A stretch of DNA of 64,000 bases from Natrarchaeobius oligotrophus (GCF_003841465.1 NZ_REFZ01000008.1:124001-188000); one strand, 5' to 3'; positions 51,691-60,385 are shown, counted from the stretch's first letter. Program-made: numbers and translations. Notes: generated from the letters alone by a model not told the origin.

Positions 51691-53202
51691 GTGGCGGAAA
51701 CCGAACGGGGACCGAAGCCGGAGCGAAAGCGCGTCGACGTGACGACGGGGGCGATCCCCCCGAAGCTGTTGCAACTGGCGTGGCCGCTCGTGCTCGGCAA
51801 CCTCCTCCAGACGTTTTACAACCTCGCGGATATGTTCTGGGTCGGCCGCGTCAGTAGCGAGGCCGTCGCCGCCGTCTCGCTCATGTTCCCGCTCTCGTGG
51901 CTGTTCGTCTCGACGGCGATGGGACTGACGGCCGCGACCATCGCGCTCGTCTCCCAGTACGTCGGTGCCGGCGACGACAGGATGGCCGACCGCGTCGTCG
52001 CCCAGACGATCCTGCTCGCGCTCGCCGTCTCGAGCGTACTCGCCGCAGTCGGCCTCTACTTCCGGCGGCCGCTGCTGTGGCTGATCGGCGCGCGCGAGCA
52101 GGTGTTCGTCGAGGCGCTCGCGTACATCGAGGTGATCTTTCTCGCGTTGCCGCTGACGTTTCTCTTTTTCGCCTTTCGGTCCTCGCTACAGGGGGCCGGG
52201 GACACGAAGACGGCGATGTGGCTCGTGCTGATCTCGGCGGGGATCAACGTCGTGCTCGATCCGTTTTTCATCCTCGGCTGGGGGCCGTTCCCGGAGATGG
52301 GGACACGTGGGGCGGCGGTGGCGACGCTCATCGCGCGAGCGATCGCAGCCGTCGCCGGCGTGATCATCCTGCTCGACGGTCGATTCGGCGTCCGGCTTCG
52401 AGTGGTCGATCTCACACCGGATCTCGCCGTCCAGCGGCGTCTGATCGACATCGGCTATCCGGCGACCATCGACGGCTGGGCGCGCAGTTTCGCCTCGGTC
52501 GCGATGGCGGGCTTCGTCGCCCGATTCGGCGCGGCACCCACGGCCGCGTACGGAATCGGCGTCCGGCTGATGTCCGTCACCTGGGCGGTCTCGGGGGCCG
52601 TCGGCGACGCGACCGCGACCGGCGTCGGCCAGAACCTGGGCGCGAAGACGCCGGATCGAGCCGCGACCGTCGCGCGGACGGCGACCGCCGCGACGATGCT
52701 GTTCATCTTCGCCGTCGCCGCCGTCCTGCTCGCGTTTCCGGCCCAGGCCATGCGGATCTTCGTTGCCGATCCGGACGTGATCGCGGAGGGCGTCGTGTTC
52801 CTCCGGATCATGGCACCCTTCTGGGCGCTGTTCGCCGGCGTCATGGTGATCCAGGGAGCCTTCCGCGGAGCCGGCAACACCCGGGAGGCGATGGTGCTCT
52901 CGTTTCTCTCGCGGTGGATCTTCCGGATTCCCGTCGCGCTCGTGCTGGCGTTCGCCTGGACGATCACCGTTCCCGGTCTCGGGCTCACGATCGCCGCGCT
53001 CGACTGGGGAATCGAGGGAATCTGGTGGGCGTACTCGTTCGGCATGGTCGCCTCGTTCGTCGTCGCAGTCGCCTGGTTCCGACTCGGGACGTGGCGATCC
53101 GACGTCATCGACGAGGGCGCGAACGCTCCGGACGGGGGCGACGGGGCGACTGACGAGCGCTCGAGACCGGCCGACGGCGATTCGGAGTCGGTCGACGACT
53201 GA
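51691..53202 (+). CDS. MATE family multidrug/solute exporter
   Basis: The 503-residue protein (GTG start) has 12 hydrophobic segments in two halves, with the MATE N-terminal signature (LAWPLVLGNLLQTFYNLADMFWVG) and the second-half start (IDIGYPATIDGWARSFASVA). MATE proteins export cationic compounds coupled to Na+ or H+. The C-terminal 40 residues are an acidic tail. The stop codon overlaps repeat copy B. Confidence 0.92.
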   Translation: MAETERGPKPERKRVDVTTGAIPPKLLQLAWPLVLGNLLQTFYNLADMFWVGRVSSEAVAAVSLMFPLSWLFVSTAMGLTAATIALVSQYVGAGDDRMADRVVAQTILLALAVSSVLAAVGLYFRRPLLWLIGAREQVFVEALAYIEVIFLALPLTFLFFAFRSSLQGAGDTKTAMWLVLISAGINVVLDPFFILGWGPFPEMGTRGAAVATLIARAIAAVAGVIILLDGRFGVRLRVVDLTPDLAVQRRLIDIGYPATIDGWARSFASVAMAGFVARFGAAPTAAYGIGVRLMSVTWAVSGAVGDATATGVGQNLGAKTPDRAATVARTATAATMLFIFAVAAVLLAFPAQAMRIFVADPDVIAEGVVFLRIMAPFWALFAGVMVIQGAFRGAGNTREAMVLSFLSRWIFRIPVALVLAFAWTITVPGLGLTIAALDWGIEGIWWAYSFGMVASFVVAVAWFRLGTWRSDVIDEGANAPDGGDGATDERSRPADGDSESVDD

Positions 53203-53283
53203 TACGGATTGCTGTAACGATTTACCGGCGCACCTGCGACCCGGGCTGCGGGTGCGCCGGTACTGACTTACAGTAAACCGTAT
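53202..53283. repeat. Palindromic repeat element, copy B (complete)
   Basis: Ends are an imperfect inverted repeat: ATACGGATTGCTGTAA at 53202-53217 and the complement of ATACGGTTTACTGTAA at 53268-53283 (14 of 16 match). The centre is a perfect 10-bp stem CCGGCGCACC/GGTGCGCCGG around a GC-rich 15-nt loop. The first base is the last base of the MATE stop codon. Copies A and C share its ends. Confidence 0.85.
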
Positions 53284-53369
53284 GAGACGGTTGCCGCACC
53301 GACGCACCGGAGCGACCGACGGACGGCTCGCTGTCGCTCCGGAAACGACGGACTGCGGATCGTCCGAGC

Positions 53370-54890
53370 TCACCGATCGAACGGTCCGACGGGGAGCCAC
53401 TTCTGCAGCGTCGGGCTGAACTCGGCGGCCATCTGCGCGTCGGCGTCGGTAAACGCGTCCGTCGCAACGAGCGTGAGCAGGTACGTTCCGACCACGGCGA
53501 CGGGAAGCGCGACGACGACGAGCAGATCGGACTCGAGGAAGTAGACGATCGGCGCGCCGGTGGCGATCGCGGGGACGCCGGCGACGACGATCTTCGCGAA
53601 ATCGCGGGTGAACGGGTGAATGCGATCGAGGTAGTAGATTTCGGCTAGCGTCAGCCCGCCGACCAGAAAGAGCGCCGTCGCGGAGCCGATGGCGGCCCCT
53701 TCGATACCGATCATCGGAACCAACACCAGGGAGACGACGAAGTTCACTCCGAACAGCGCGAGCGTGTTCGCGAAGACGATCCGGGAGTAGCCGAGTCCCT
53801 GCAACAGCGAGCCGTCGGGACCGCCGAACGTGACGTTGAACAGGAACGCGCCGGCCAGCAACGCGACGACGGCGTTCGCCTCCGCGTACTGCGGCGTGTA
53901 CAACACCGCCAGATACGAACTCGCGCCGAGTGAGAGAACGATGGCGATGGGGAGCGTGATCGCGGCGATCCAGCGAGCCATAATCCGAAACCGCTGTTGG
54001 ACCAGTTCGACGTCGTCTCTGGTCTCGGCGATCAGCGGTTTGAACACCGGCGACAGCGAGTTGAAGATGATCATCAGTCCGGAGCCGAGCATGTAGCCGA
54101 CCCGGTAGATGCCGACGTCGTCGGACTCGAGGAAGAAACCGAGCACGAAGTAGTCGACGTGTCCCATCAGGACGAAGACGACGCTGGTCATCGCCAGCGG
54201 CACCGAGTAGGTCACGAGCGGTGCCGGCGCGACGAGCTCGAGTTCGGTCGAGAGCAGATCCCAGGCTTTGTACGTGAAGACGGCCGCGCCGATCGTGATG
54301 GCGACGAACAGGCCAACGACGTAGCCGATGATGAGCCCGAGCAGTCCGTACCCGATCAACAACAGGACGGCGGTGACGACGAACCGGACGATCGGTCGGA
54401 CCAGATCCCGCATGATGACCCGGTACTGCAGCTTCTTGATGCTGTAGTAGGAGGTGAGCAACACGTTGTAAATCGCAAGCATGGGGATCGTCACCGAGAG
54501 AAAGAGGAGCGCGATCCGCATCGCCGGCTCCTGAAAGAAGTCGCCGACGAACTCGGAGCTGATCGCGAGTGCGAACGCGACGAGCGAGGACGTCACGAGG
54601 ACGGTCGCGGTCACCTGGACGATCACGCCCTTTGCTTTCCCGCGTTCGCCCTCGTCGAGGTACTGAGGGACGAAGTAGTCGATCGCGAGCGGCAGCCCCA
54701 GGTTCGCGAACACCTGCATGAACAGGATGACCGAGGTCGCGAGGACGAACAGGCCGTAAACCGAGGGGCTGACGAATCGCGTCATCAGCATGACGATCGC
54801 GAAGCCGAAGACGCCGTTGACGACGTTCCCGACGAACGTGATACTGCCTTGCTTCGCGAGCGTCGAGATGCCCTCGTCCTTATCGGTCAT
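53370..54890 (-). CDS. Lipopolysaccharide/oligosaccharide flippase-type membrane protein
   Basis: The 506-residue protein has about 14 hydrophobic segments and the MOP-superfamily start (LAKQGSITFVGNVVNGVFGFAIVMLMTRF), with YGLFVLATSVILFMQVFANLGLPLAIDYF, as in polysaccharide-biosynthesis (RfbX/Wzx-like) flippases. These move lipid-linked sugars across the membrane, for example for N-glycans or exopolysaccharide. No glycosyltransferases are adjacent, so the role is inferred from family only. Confidence 0.88.
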   Translation of the reverse strand: MTDKDEGISTLAKQGSITFVGNVVNGVFGFAIVMLMTRFVSPSVYGLFVLATSVILFMQVFANLGLPLAIDYFVPQYLDEGERGKAKGVIVQVTATVLVTSSLVAFALAISSEFVGDFFQEPAMRIALLFLSVTIPMLAIYNVLLTSYYSIKKLQYRVIMRDLVRPIVRFVVTAVLLLIGYGLLGLIIGYVVGLFVAITIGAAVFTYKAWDLLSTELELVAPAPLVTYSVPLAMTSVVFVLMGHVDYFVLGFFLESDDVGIYRVGYMLGSGLMIIFNSLSPVFKPLIAETRDDVELVQQRFRIMARWIAAITLPIAIVLSLGASSYLAVLYTPQYAEANAVVALLAGAFLFNVTFGGPDGSLLQGLGYSRIVFANTLALFGVNFVVSLVLVPMIGIEGAAIGSATALFLVGGLTLAEIYYLDRIHPFTRDFAKIVVAGVPAIATGAPIVYFLESDLLVVVALPVAVVGTYLLTLVATDAFTDADAQMAAEFSPTLQKWLPVGPFDR

Positions 54891-55002
54891 AGCCCCCTAC
54901 GTGTCGTGCCCAGGATCGATTGCACCGTCCGTTCATCCGAGCGCCGGCAGACCGGCGTCGAACCCGCGCGACGAGCCGTCCTACGGCCCGCAGTCGCGGC
55001 CA

Positions 55003-55386
55003 TCAAACACCCGTCGCCGGCTCGAGTTCGTACGCGTCGACCGCCGATGCGCGCTCGCCGAAGTGCGGAAACTCGATCTCGAAGGGCCACTCCTGACCGG
55101 AAGTGACGTCCTCGTCGACGTTCTCGATGACGCTCTCGAGCGGTTCGCCCTCGGCGTCGAAGAACGTCGCCCGGATCTCGATGTAGTTCAGCGTCCTGTC
55201 ACCGACGTTTCGGACGACGCCCCAGACGTAGACGCGTTCGTCTTCGGTCCCCGGGTCGTCCCGGCCGAGGTCGTCCCAGACGATCTCGACGTCGCCGGGT
55301 TCGGTGATCTCCTCGCCGTTTTCCTCGACGTAGTCGAGACAGCCCGGGAACAAAATCGCGAGCGAGAGGAACGCGCGACGATGCAT
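55003..55386 (-). CDS. FxLYD-domain lipoprotein
   Basis: The 127-residue protein has a short lipoprotein signal (RRAFLSLAILFPGC, lipid-bearing Cys at about 16) and a beta-sandwich-like domain (VWGVVRNVGDRTLNYIEIRATFFDAEGEPLESVIENV) matching the FxLYD fold of small extracellular haloarchaeal proteins. Function is unknown. The start at 55386 is chosen since sequence upstream reads as Arg/Pro-rich. Confidence 0.8.
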   Translation of the reverse strand: MHRRAFLSLAILFPGCLDYVEENGEEITEPGDVEIVWDDLGRDDPGTEDERVYVWGVVRNVGDRTLNYIEIRATFFDAEGEPLESVIENVDEDVTSGQEWPFEIEFPHFGERASAVDAYELEPATGV

Positions 55387-55513
55387 CTGCCGGGTATTCG
55401 AGGGGACGAGCCTTGAGGGTTCTGGGAAAGGACGGGTTCTGGAGCGGCGACGGGACGCCGGAACCGCACGCCGAAAACGCGTCCGTTTTACAGCTTCGTC
55501 GGTAACGGCCGGT

Positions 55514-56278
55514 ATGGAGTGTCGCCACTGCGCTTCGCCGCTCGAGAAACCCGGCGACTTCTGTCTCGTCTGCCGGGAGGCGAACGCGGAGGCGATCGTG
55601 CTCGAGACGACGCGCGAGCGGGCGACGCTGACGATCCTGGCCGGCGAACCCGACGACGAGGACGGACGCGGACGCGGCCGCCGGGACGACGAGCGACCGG
55701 TACTCGGGGAGACGACGATCACGACGACGCCGGAGTCGGGCGAGAACGAAATCGTCGAACTTCGGAACTTCGCGGGACGAATCGGCGACGAGATCCGCCG
55801 AAAACGGCCGGATGAGGTGTACGCCGGCGGCGAGCGGGCGGTCGTTCGGGCCGTGCGCGAGGACGTCCACTATCCCGTCTACCGCGTCGACGACGCCGAC
55901 CCGGTCGCGGCCGCGCTCGAGCGGCGGGGGACCCGCGCGCTGGACGTGGTCGAAACCCCGCCCGCCGAGAAGATCGGCGGCAGTCACACGACGCTCATCG
56001 GCGGTCGAACCGGTATGCGGGCGATCCACGCGGTCGCCGACCACCCCCACGTCAAGAAGGTCATCCCCGGCCCGATCGACGCCGGCGGCAGCGGCTCGCA
56101 GTCCGGGCTCCGAGCGAAAGTCACCCGCGCCGACGACGGCGGCAACGTCCGAATGCTGATCCGAGACGGCTCGAGCGTCCAGGAGAACCGCGTCGTGACG
56201 ACCGCACGCGACCGGGAGATGGGCGAGCGCATTCGAGCGGATCTGAACGACGTCCTCGCCGACGCGGAGTTTCAGTGA
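55514..56278 (+). CDS. DUF2103 family protein with N-terminal zinc finger
   Basis: The 254-residue protein begins with a zinc-finger pattern (CRHCASPLEKPGDFCLVC) and ends with the DUF2103 core: TTLIGGRTGMRAIHAVADHPHVKKVIPGPIDAGGSG and RAKVTRADDGGNVRMLIRDGSSVQE. DUF2103 is an archaeal family annotated as predicted metal-binding, of unknown role, possibly nucleic-acid related given the basic surface segments (RKRPDEVYAGG). Confidence 0.85.
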   Translation: MECRHCASPLEKPGDFCLVCREANAEAIVLETTRERATLTILAGEPDDEDGRGRGRRDDERPVLGETTITTTPESGENEIVELRNFAGRIGDEIRRKRPDEVYAGGERAVVRAVREDVHYPVYRVDDADPVAAALERRGTRALDVVETPPAEKIGGSHTTLIGGRTGMRAIHAVADHPHVKKVIPGPIDAGGSGSQSGLRAKVTRADDGGNVRMLIRDGSSVQENRVVTTARDREMGERIRADLNDVLADAEFQ

Positions 56279-56408
56279 CGGGCCTCGACGCACCATCCCG
56301 GTAGGGTCGGCGCTCGAGCCGACGGCGACCGTCACGGATCGATGGAAGTGTCAGCACCTGCTGGTTGTCGGCCCCTTATCCGGACCGAGTAATTAGATGT
56401 AATTAGCC

Positions 56409-56612
56409 ATGTTCGAGCGAGCGGACGCCGTGCTGGCCGCGATACCGCTGCTCGCGATGAGCGGGCTCGCCCTGCGAACGCTGATCGGAGTGACCGGCGT
56501 CGCCACCGGCTTGCTTTCCGTTCCGCTTGCGCCGATCGGCTACGTCGCCGCGCTCTCGCTCGTCGTTGGGGAACTGTTCGCCGGGCCGGTTGCCGAGCGC
56601 TCGGCCGAGTAA
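56409..56612 (+). CDS. Small two-helix membrane protein
   Basis: The 67-residue protein has two hydrophobic helices (AVLAAIPLLAMSGLALRTLI and PLAPIGYVAALSLVVGELFA) with a Pro/Gly turn between them. Upstream, CCTTATCC about 30 bp before the ATG is a plausible TATA box. It precedes the rpl37ae cluster by 51 bp. Similar small membrane proteins occur in haloarchaea, function unknown. Confidence 0.65.
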   Translation: MFERADAVLAAIPLLAMSGLALRTLIGVTGVATGLLSVPLAPIGYVAALSLVVGELFAGPVAERSAE

Positions 56613-56663
56613 GCGCCGTGACTCAACAGCTTTAAGAATCCGCTGGGGTTAGGTAGCGCTACG

Positions 56664-56927
56664 ATGGCCGATAAAGGAAACGTCGGTAGCGCGGGACGCT
56701 TCGGCGCACGCTACGGTCGGGTCGCACGACGACGCGTCAGCGAGATCGAAGCGGACAGACAGAACGCGACGGTCGACGGCGACGACGTCACCCGCGTCGG
56801 TACCGGCATCTGGAAGAACGAAGAGACCGGCGAAGTGTTCACCGGCGGCGCATACCGCCCGGAGACGCCAGCCGGCCGAACCGTCCAGCGCTCGATCCGC
56901 GCCGCGCTGGCCGAGGACGACGAATAA
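56664..56927 (+). CDS. rpl37ae: Ribosomal protein L37Ae without zinc-binding cysteines
   Basis: The 87-residue protein has the L37Ae start ([20 protein letters not shown]) and end ([22 protein letters not shown]). The middle, which in other L37Ae proteins holds CPxC and CxxC around RxGTGIW, reads [28 protein letters not shown] in pieces: no Cys at all. So it keeps the fold residues but not the zinc finger. It heads the rpl37ae-rpoP-pcc1 cluster and has a TATA-like CTTTAAGAA about 30 bp upstream. Confidence 0.9.
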   Translation: MADKGNVGSAGRFGARYGRVARRRVSEIEADRQNATVDGDDVTRVGTGIWKNEETGEVFTGGAYRPETPAGRTVQRSIRAALAEDDE

Positions 56928-56947
56928 CAACACCAACTCGTTCACGC

Positions 56948-57082
56948 ATGAGCTACAAGTGCTCCCGCTGTAAACGCGACGTCCAGCTCGACGAGTACGG
57001 CGGCGTCCGCTGTCCGTACTGCGGCCACCGCGTCCTTTTGAAAGAGCGCAGCCGCGACGTCAAGGAAGTCGACGTCCAGTAA
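56948..57082 (+). CDS. rpoP: DNA-directed RNA polymerase subunit P (Rpb12-like)
   Basis: This 44-residue subunit of the archaeal RNA polymerase contains the zinc ribbon CSRC ... CPYC (residues 5-8 and 23-26) and the tail [18 protein letters not shown]. It lies 20 bp after rpl37ae and 5 bp before pcc1. It is below usual ORF-length cut-offs. Confidence 0.95.
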   Translation: MSYKCSRCKRDVQLDEYGGVRCPYCGHRVLLKERSRDVKEVDVQ

Positions 57083-57087
57083 CGCAC

Positions 57088-57348
57088 GTGACGACCCACG
57101 GCGTCTCGCTCGAGTTCGAGTACGACCGCCCGTCGACCGCACGTATCGTCGCCGAGAGCATCGCCCGCGAGATTGGCGAGATCGACGACGACCGTTCCCG
57201 GACGATCATCGACCGCGACGGGACGCTCGTCCGTCTCGAAATCGACGCGAACGACCTCGTCGCGCTCCGGGCGGCGGCCAACACCTGGTTGTCGCTGGTC
57301 GACGTCGCGGAACGGACGGCCGACGTTGGCGCGGCCGCACTCGAGTGA
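57088..57348 (+). CDS. pcc1: KEOPS complex subunit Pcc1
   Basis: Pcc1 dimerises within the KEOPS complex that makes t6A at tRNA position 37 together with Kae1, Bud32 and Cgi121. The 86-residue protein (GTG start) shows LEFEYDRPSTARIVAESIAREI, then RSRTIIDRDGTLVRLEIDANDLVALRAAANTWLSLVDVAE in pieces. Length and context (rpoP upstream) are typical for haloarchaea. Confidence 0.92.
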   Translation: MTTHGVSLEFEYDRPSTARIVAESIAREIGEIDDDRSRTIIDRDGTLVRLEIDANDLVALRAAANTWLSLVDVAERTADVGAAALE

Positions 57349-57408
57349 GCCACCGCGGACTGCGACGGTCCGGCGTCACCGCGTACGGGATAACCACGGG
57401 CCGCTCGC

Positions 57409-57495
57409 GGTCCCACCGAAACTAACGGACAAGAGGCCGCGGTCTCACCGGAACTAACGGACAAGAGGCCGCGGTCTCACCGGAACTAACGGACG
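57409..57495 (+). repeat. 32-bp tandem repeat, 2.7 copies, between pcc1 and pfdB
   Basis: Units are 57409-57440, 57441-57472 and 57473-57495 (23 bp). The unit reads GGTCTCACCGGAACTAACGG followed by ACAAGAGGCCGC; unit 1 differs at two or three positions, units 2 and 3 agree. No spacers, so not CRISPR. It ends about 70 bp before the pfdB TATA box. Confidence 0.9.
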
Positions 57496-57563
57496 GCGGA
57501 CCGACGGCGAGCGGCCGCACGAACCGGGACCGGTCCGGCGGTCTATCGTTCGATCGAAAGCTT

Positions 57564-57574
57564 GGCTTTTTAAG
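57564..57574 (+). promoter_or_regulatory. TATA-like box of pfdB
   Basis: GGCTTTTTAAG lies about 28 bp before the ATG at 57597 and predicts a leaderless pfdB mRNA. Confidence 0.55.
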
Positions 57575-57596
57575 TCCGGAGGGCGACGGTCGAATC

Positions 57597-57989
57597 ATGC
57601 AAGGAAATCTGCCGCCGGAAGCACAGGAGAAAATCGAACAGCTTCAGGACCTTCAGGAGACCGCACAGACGGTCGCCGTCCAGAAACAGGAGGCCGAATC
57701 GACCCTCACCGAAGCGGAAAACGCCCTCGAGGAACTCGAGAACATCGACGACGACACCGCGATGTACCGCCAGGTCGGCGAACTCCTCGTCGAGACGGAG
57801 TACGACGAGGCCGAGTCGGAACTCGAGGACAAAGTGAACACTCTCGAGATTCGCCTCGAGACACTCGAGAAGCAAGAAGACCGCGTTCAACAGCAGTTCG
57901 AGGACCTCCAGGAGGACCTCGAGAGCCTGCTCGGCGGCATGGGTGGCGGCCCGGCGGGTCCCGGCGGTCCGGGCGCTGGCGGCGCGTAG
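57597..57989 (+). CDS. pfdB: Prefoldin subunit beta
   Basis: Prefoldin captures unfolded proteins and hands them to the thermosome. The 130-residue beta subunit has two coiled-coil helices ([20 protein letters not shown] and [20 protein letters not shown]) around the beta-hairpins ([15 protein letters not shown]). The C-terminal Gly/Pro tail ([18 protein letters not shown]) is a feature of haloarchaeal homologues. It is followed without spacing by the DUF3194 gene. Confidence 0.95.
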   Translation: MQGNLPPEAQEKIEQLQDLQETAQTVAVQKQEAESTLTEAENALEELENIDDDTAMYRQVGELLVETEYDEAESELEDKVNTLEIRLETLEKQEDRVQQQFEDLQEDLESLLGGMGGGPAGPGGPGAGGA

Positions 57990-58244
57990 ATGACGCAGGC
58001 CGATCCGTCCGACGAGACGGTCGTCCAGACCGCCTCGGACGCCGCGGAGGGACTGATCTTCTCGCGATACAAGCAGTCGGACGTCCGCGACTGTGACGTC
58101 ACCGTCAGCTTCGAAGACGGCGTCCTCGAGGTCGACGTCTACCTCAACGTTCCCGACGAAGCGGTCGAACCCGACCCCGATGCGGTCGCCGACGAGGCGG
58201 CCCTCGCGGCCCGCGAGGCGGTCGACGAACTATTCGACGTCTGA
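57990..58244 (+). CDS. DUF3194 family protein
   Basis: The 84-residue acidic protein (FSRYKQSDVRDCDVTVSFED and VLEVDVYLNVPDEAVEPDPD) matches the archaeal DUF3194 family, regularly encoded right after prefoldin beta. Its ATG abuts the pfdB stop, so co-translation is likely. Function unknown. Confidence 0.88.
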   Translation: MTQADPSDETVVQTASDAAEGLIFSRYKQSDVRDCDVTVSFEDGVLEVDVYLNVPDEAVEPDPDAVADEAALAAREAVDELFDV

Positions 58245-58247
58245 CCG

Positions 58248-58784
58248 TCACAGCGCGCGGTCGTGTTCGTTCTCGAACTCCCGCTGGTTTCTGTACTGAT
58301 CGACGAACTCGCTCACGTCGAACTCGAGCATCTGCGATTCGAACTGTGCGATCGCGGCGTCGTCGTCGGCGTGGCTGATCGCGTGTTCCATCAGTTCGAC
58401 GACGAGTTCGACGACGATCTCGTGGAGCCGGCGGGCGTCGACGTCGGTGACCCACAGCATGGCGTAGCCGACCGCGCCGTCGTCGCTCGCGTCGTGGACG
58501 ACCACCTTCTCGGGGAACTCCTCGAGGACGACGCCCATGAGGTGGGGCGTGCCGAACCGGTCGAACTCGTCGGCCGGCTCGATCGACTCCTGGAGGACCG
58601 CGACGAGCGATTCGGGAAAAAACCGCGACGGCGGGTGAACGTCGGTGACGACGGCGTGGCGGGCACCACACGAACAGGTGTACTCGCGCATGCCGAGGTC
58701 GACGTCGCGTGGATCGATCGCCTCGCCGCAGGGCAACTCGAGACGACGGTCGCCGCCGGAACCCGGGACGCGGGGTTCTACCAT
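58248..58784 (-). CDS. DUF5815 family protein
   Basis: The 178-residue acidic protein has an N-terminal half with two CxC-type pairs (LPCGE and YTCSCGARHAVVTDVHPPSR) and a helical C-terminal part (RLHEIVVELVVELMEHAISH). It fits the haloarchaeal DUF5815 family from memory. The start at 58784 begins the acidic coding region. It converges with the DUF3194 gene, 3 bp apart. Confidence 0.8.
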   Translation of the reverse strand: MVEPRVPGSGGDRRLELPCGEAIDPRDVDLGMREYTCSCGARHAVVTDVHPPSRFFPESLVAVLQESIEPADEFDRFGTPHLMGVVLEEFPEKVVVHDASDDGAVGYAMLWVTDVDARRLHEIVVELVVELMEHAISHADDDAAIAQFESQMLEFDVSEFVDQYRNQREFENEHDRAL

Positions 58785-58853
58785 TGTTCGTCGTACGCCC
58801 GGCGAGGGCATAAGGGCGACGACTCGGACGCCGCGACACGCTCGAACTCCACG

Positions 58854-59381
58854 TCACGACGCAGGTCGGGCGACGCGGTTCGCCCTGGTCCGGTATCGAT
58901 CCGCGAGGAAGACCGCGAGCGCGAACGCGAGCGCGACGAGCGCCACCCACCGGTCGGCGGACACGTACCACCCCGGCGTCGGCGGCCGCCAGGTCGTCAG
59001 CGGGAAGAGATACAGGTTCGTGAGCATCGCGCCGTCGGCGTAGGCCTGCGGGAGGTCGACGACGAGATGCGAGAGGCCGCCGACGAACAGGACGACGAAC
59101 GCGCGACGTCGCTGTCGGGCGGTCGCGAACAGCAGCGCGCCGATGGCCGACAGCAGCGTCACGCCGCCGATCGTGTGCAGGCCGTCCCAGGAGAACGGGA
59201 CGCCGAGGAGCGCCGTCACCAGGTCGTCGGAGATCACGAGGTCGAGACGGTTCAGATCGGGGAGGATCGAGCCGACCACGCCGACCGCGACCCAGCGCTC
59301 GTCGAGCCAGTCGACGTACCAGCCACAGACGGTGAACAATCCGTAGGCGATCAGGACGTGGGTGAGCCACTCCGCCATCAC
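58854..59381 (-). CDS. YdjM-like membrane-bound metal-dependent hydrolase
   Basis: The 175-residue protein has four to five hydrophobic segments and the metal-ligand positions of the family: WLTHVLIAYG near the start, VVGSILPDLNRLD, DGLHTIGG and GGLSHLVVDLPQAYADG. It is the same general family as the 11220 gene. Its ATG overlaps the stop of the next upstream gene by 4 bp, so they are coupled. Confidence 0.82.
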   Translation of the reverse strand: MMAEWLTHVLIAYGLFTVCGWYVDWLDERWVAVGVVGSILPDLNRLDLVISDDLVTALLGVPFSWDGLHTIGGVTLLSAIGALLFATARQRRRAFVVLFVGGLSHLVVDLPQAYADGAMLTNLYLFPLTTWRPPTPGWYVSADRWVALVALAFALAVFLADRYRTRANRVARPAS

Positions 59382-59863
59382 CGCTCACCCCGGTCTCGCG
59401 GCTCGAATCGTAGGCGGCGCGCGTTTATTCGCCAGTGACGCAAGAACGCACCAGCCGCGAGCAGTCCGCCGAGAATCGACGTTCCGTAGACGAACAGCCG
59501 GTCCCCTGGGCCGCGGTAATCGACGACGGTGTTCGTCGCTGCGAGCGTGACTCCGCCGTCCTGGACGGTGCCGACCACCTGCAGGCTCCCGCCCGGTTCG
59601 AGCTGCGACAGGACGGCCCGATCGACGTCGGTAACGGCGATGGTGGCCGAATCGACCCGGACGGCGACGGTTCCCTCGTCGGCGTCGATCGATTCCACTT
59701 CGCCGAAGACGAACGCGCGCTCGCCGTCGTGGCCCGCAGGATCGCCAGCGACGTCCGCGGAGGACGGCGTCGACCACAGGTCCGCGCTCGCGTAGCCGAC
59801 GCAGAGGCCGACGGTCGCCAGAAGGAAAAGACAGAGTCCGAGCAGCCGATACCGATCGTTCAT
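59378..59863 (-). CDS. Membrane-anchored OB-fold-like protein of unknown function
   Basis: The 161-residue protein has an N-terminal membrane anchor or signal (LLGLCLFLLATVGLCVGYA), an extracellular beta-rich domain (AFVFGEVESIDADEGTVAVRV, GSLQVVGTVQDGGVTLAATN) resembling a small OB-fold, and a second helix near the C terminus (VYGTSILGGLLAAGAFLRHW). It is coupled by a 4-bp overlap to the hydrolase-like gene downstream. Confidence 0.75.
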   Translation of the reverse strand: MNDRYRLLGLCLFLLATVGLCVGYASADLWSTPSSADVAGDPAGHDGERAFVFGEVESIDADEGTVAVRVDSATIAVTDVDRAVLSQLEPGGSLQVVGTVQDGGVTLAATNTVVDYRGPGDRLFVYGTSILGGLLAAGAFLRHWRINARRLRFEPRDRGER

Positions 59864-59911
59864 ACGAAAGAGCGGGGGCTCCGACCGTAATAATCGTTGA
59901 GAAATCGATCG

Positions 59912-60322
59912 TTACGGCCAGTCGTCTCGAACCGGTTCGCCCTCCTCTTCGTCGGCTTCCACGCTGGTCGCCAGCACCCAGTCGGCGGCCTCGGCGGCGT
60001 CCTCGACGCCGAGATACTCCCAGCCGACCTCGTCCGCGAGCGACTCGTCTTCTTCGTCGACGCCGATGTAGACGTAGCGCTCCGTGTCGAACTGCTCTTT
60101 GACGCCCTCGAGACTCTCGGCTTTGCCGCGAGGACCGGAGAAGAAGTCCTGTCGGATTCGATTCTTCCGCGTGAAGTTCGTCACCACGTACGTCGGCTTC
60201 TCGGAGACGACCCCGATGTACTCCGTCCACCCTCTGGCGTCCTCGAAGACGGTCTCGGGCGAGGCGAGTTCCTTCAGCGCCTCGAGTTCGAACGCCAGGG
60301 TCATGTCGCTTTCGCCGTTCAT
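59912..60322 (-). CDS. Small acidic protein, DUF7124-like
   Basis: The 136-residue protein (MTLAFELEALKELASPETVF after six residues, then TYVVTNFTRKNRIRQDFF and ERYVYIGVDEEDESLADEVG) looks like a compact alpha/beta domain. Similar proteins are found in other haloarchaea without a known role. A start 18 bp in (60304) is possible. Confidence 0.75.
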   Translation of the reverse strand: MNGESDMTLAFELEALKELASPETVFEDARGWTEYIGVVSEKPTYVVTNFTRKNRIRQDFFSGPRGKAESLEGVKEQFDTERYVYIGVDEEDESLADEVGWEYLGVEDAAEAADWVLATSVEADEEEGEPVRDDWP

Positions 60323-60385
60323 ACCGGATCGGACGTCCGCACCGGGGAAAACGGCTTCGATACGTCCGATCGACGCGCTCCGCGA

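Noticed and set aside
57409-57495. Possible mini-CRISPR
   Set aside because: Units are directly adjacent with no spacers and no cas genes are in the window.
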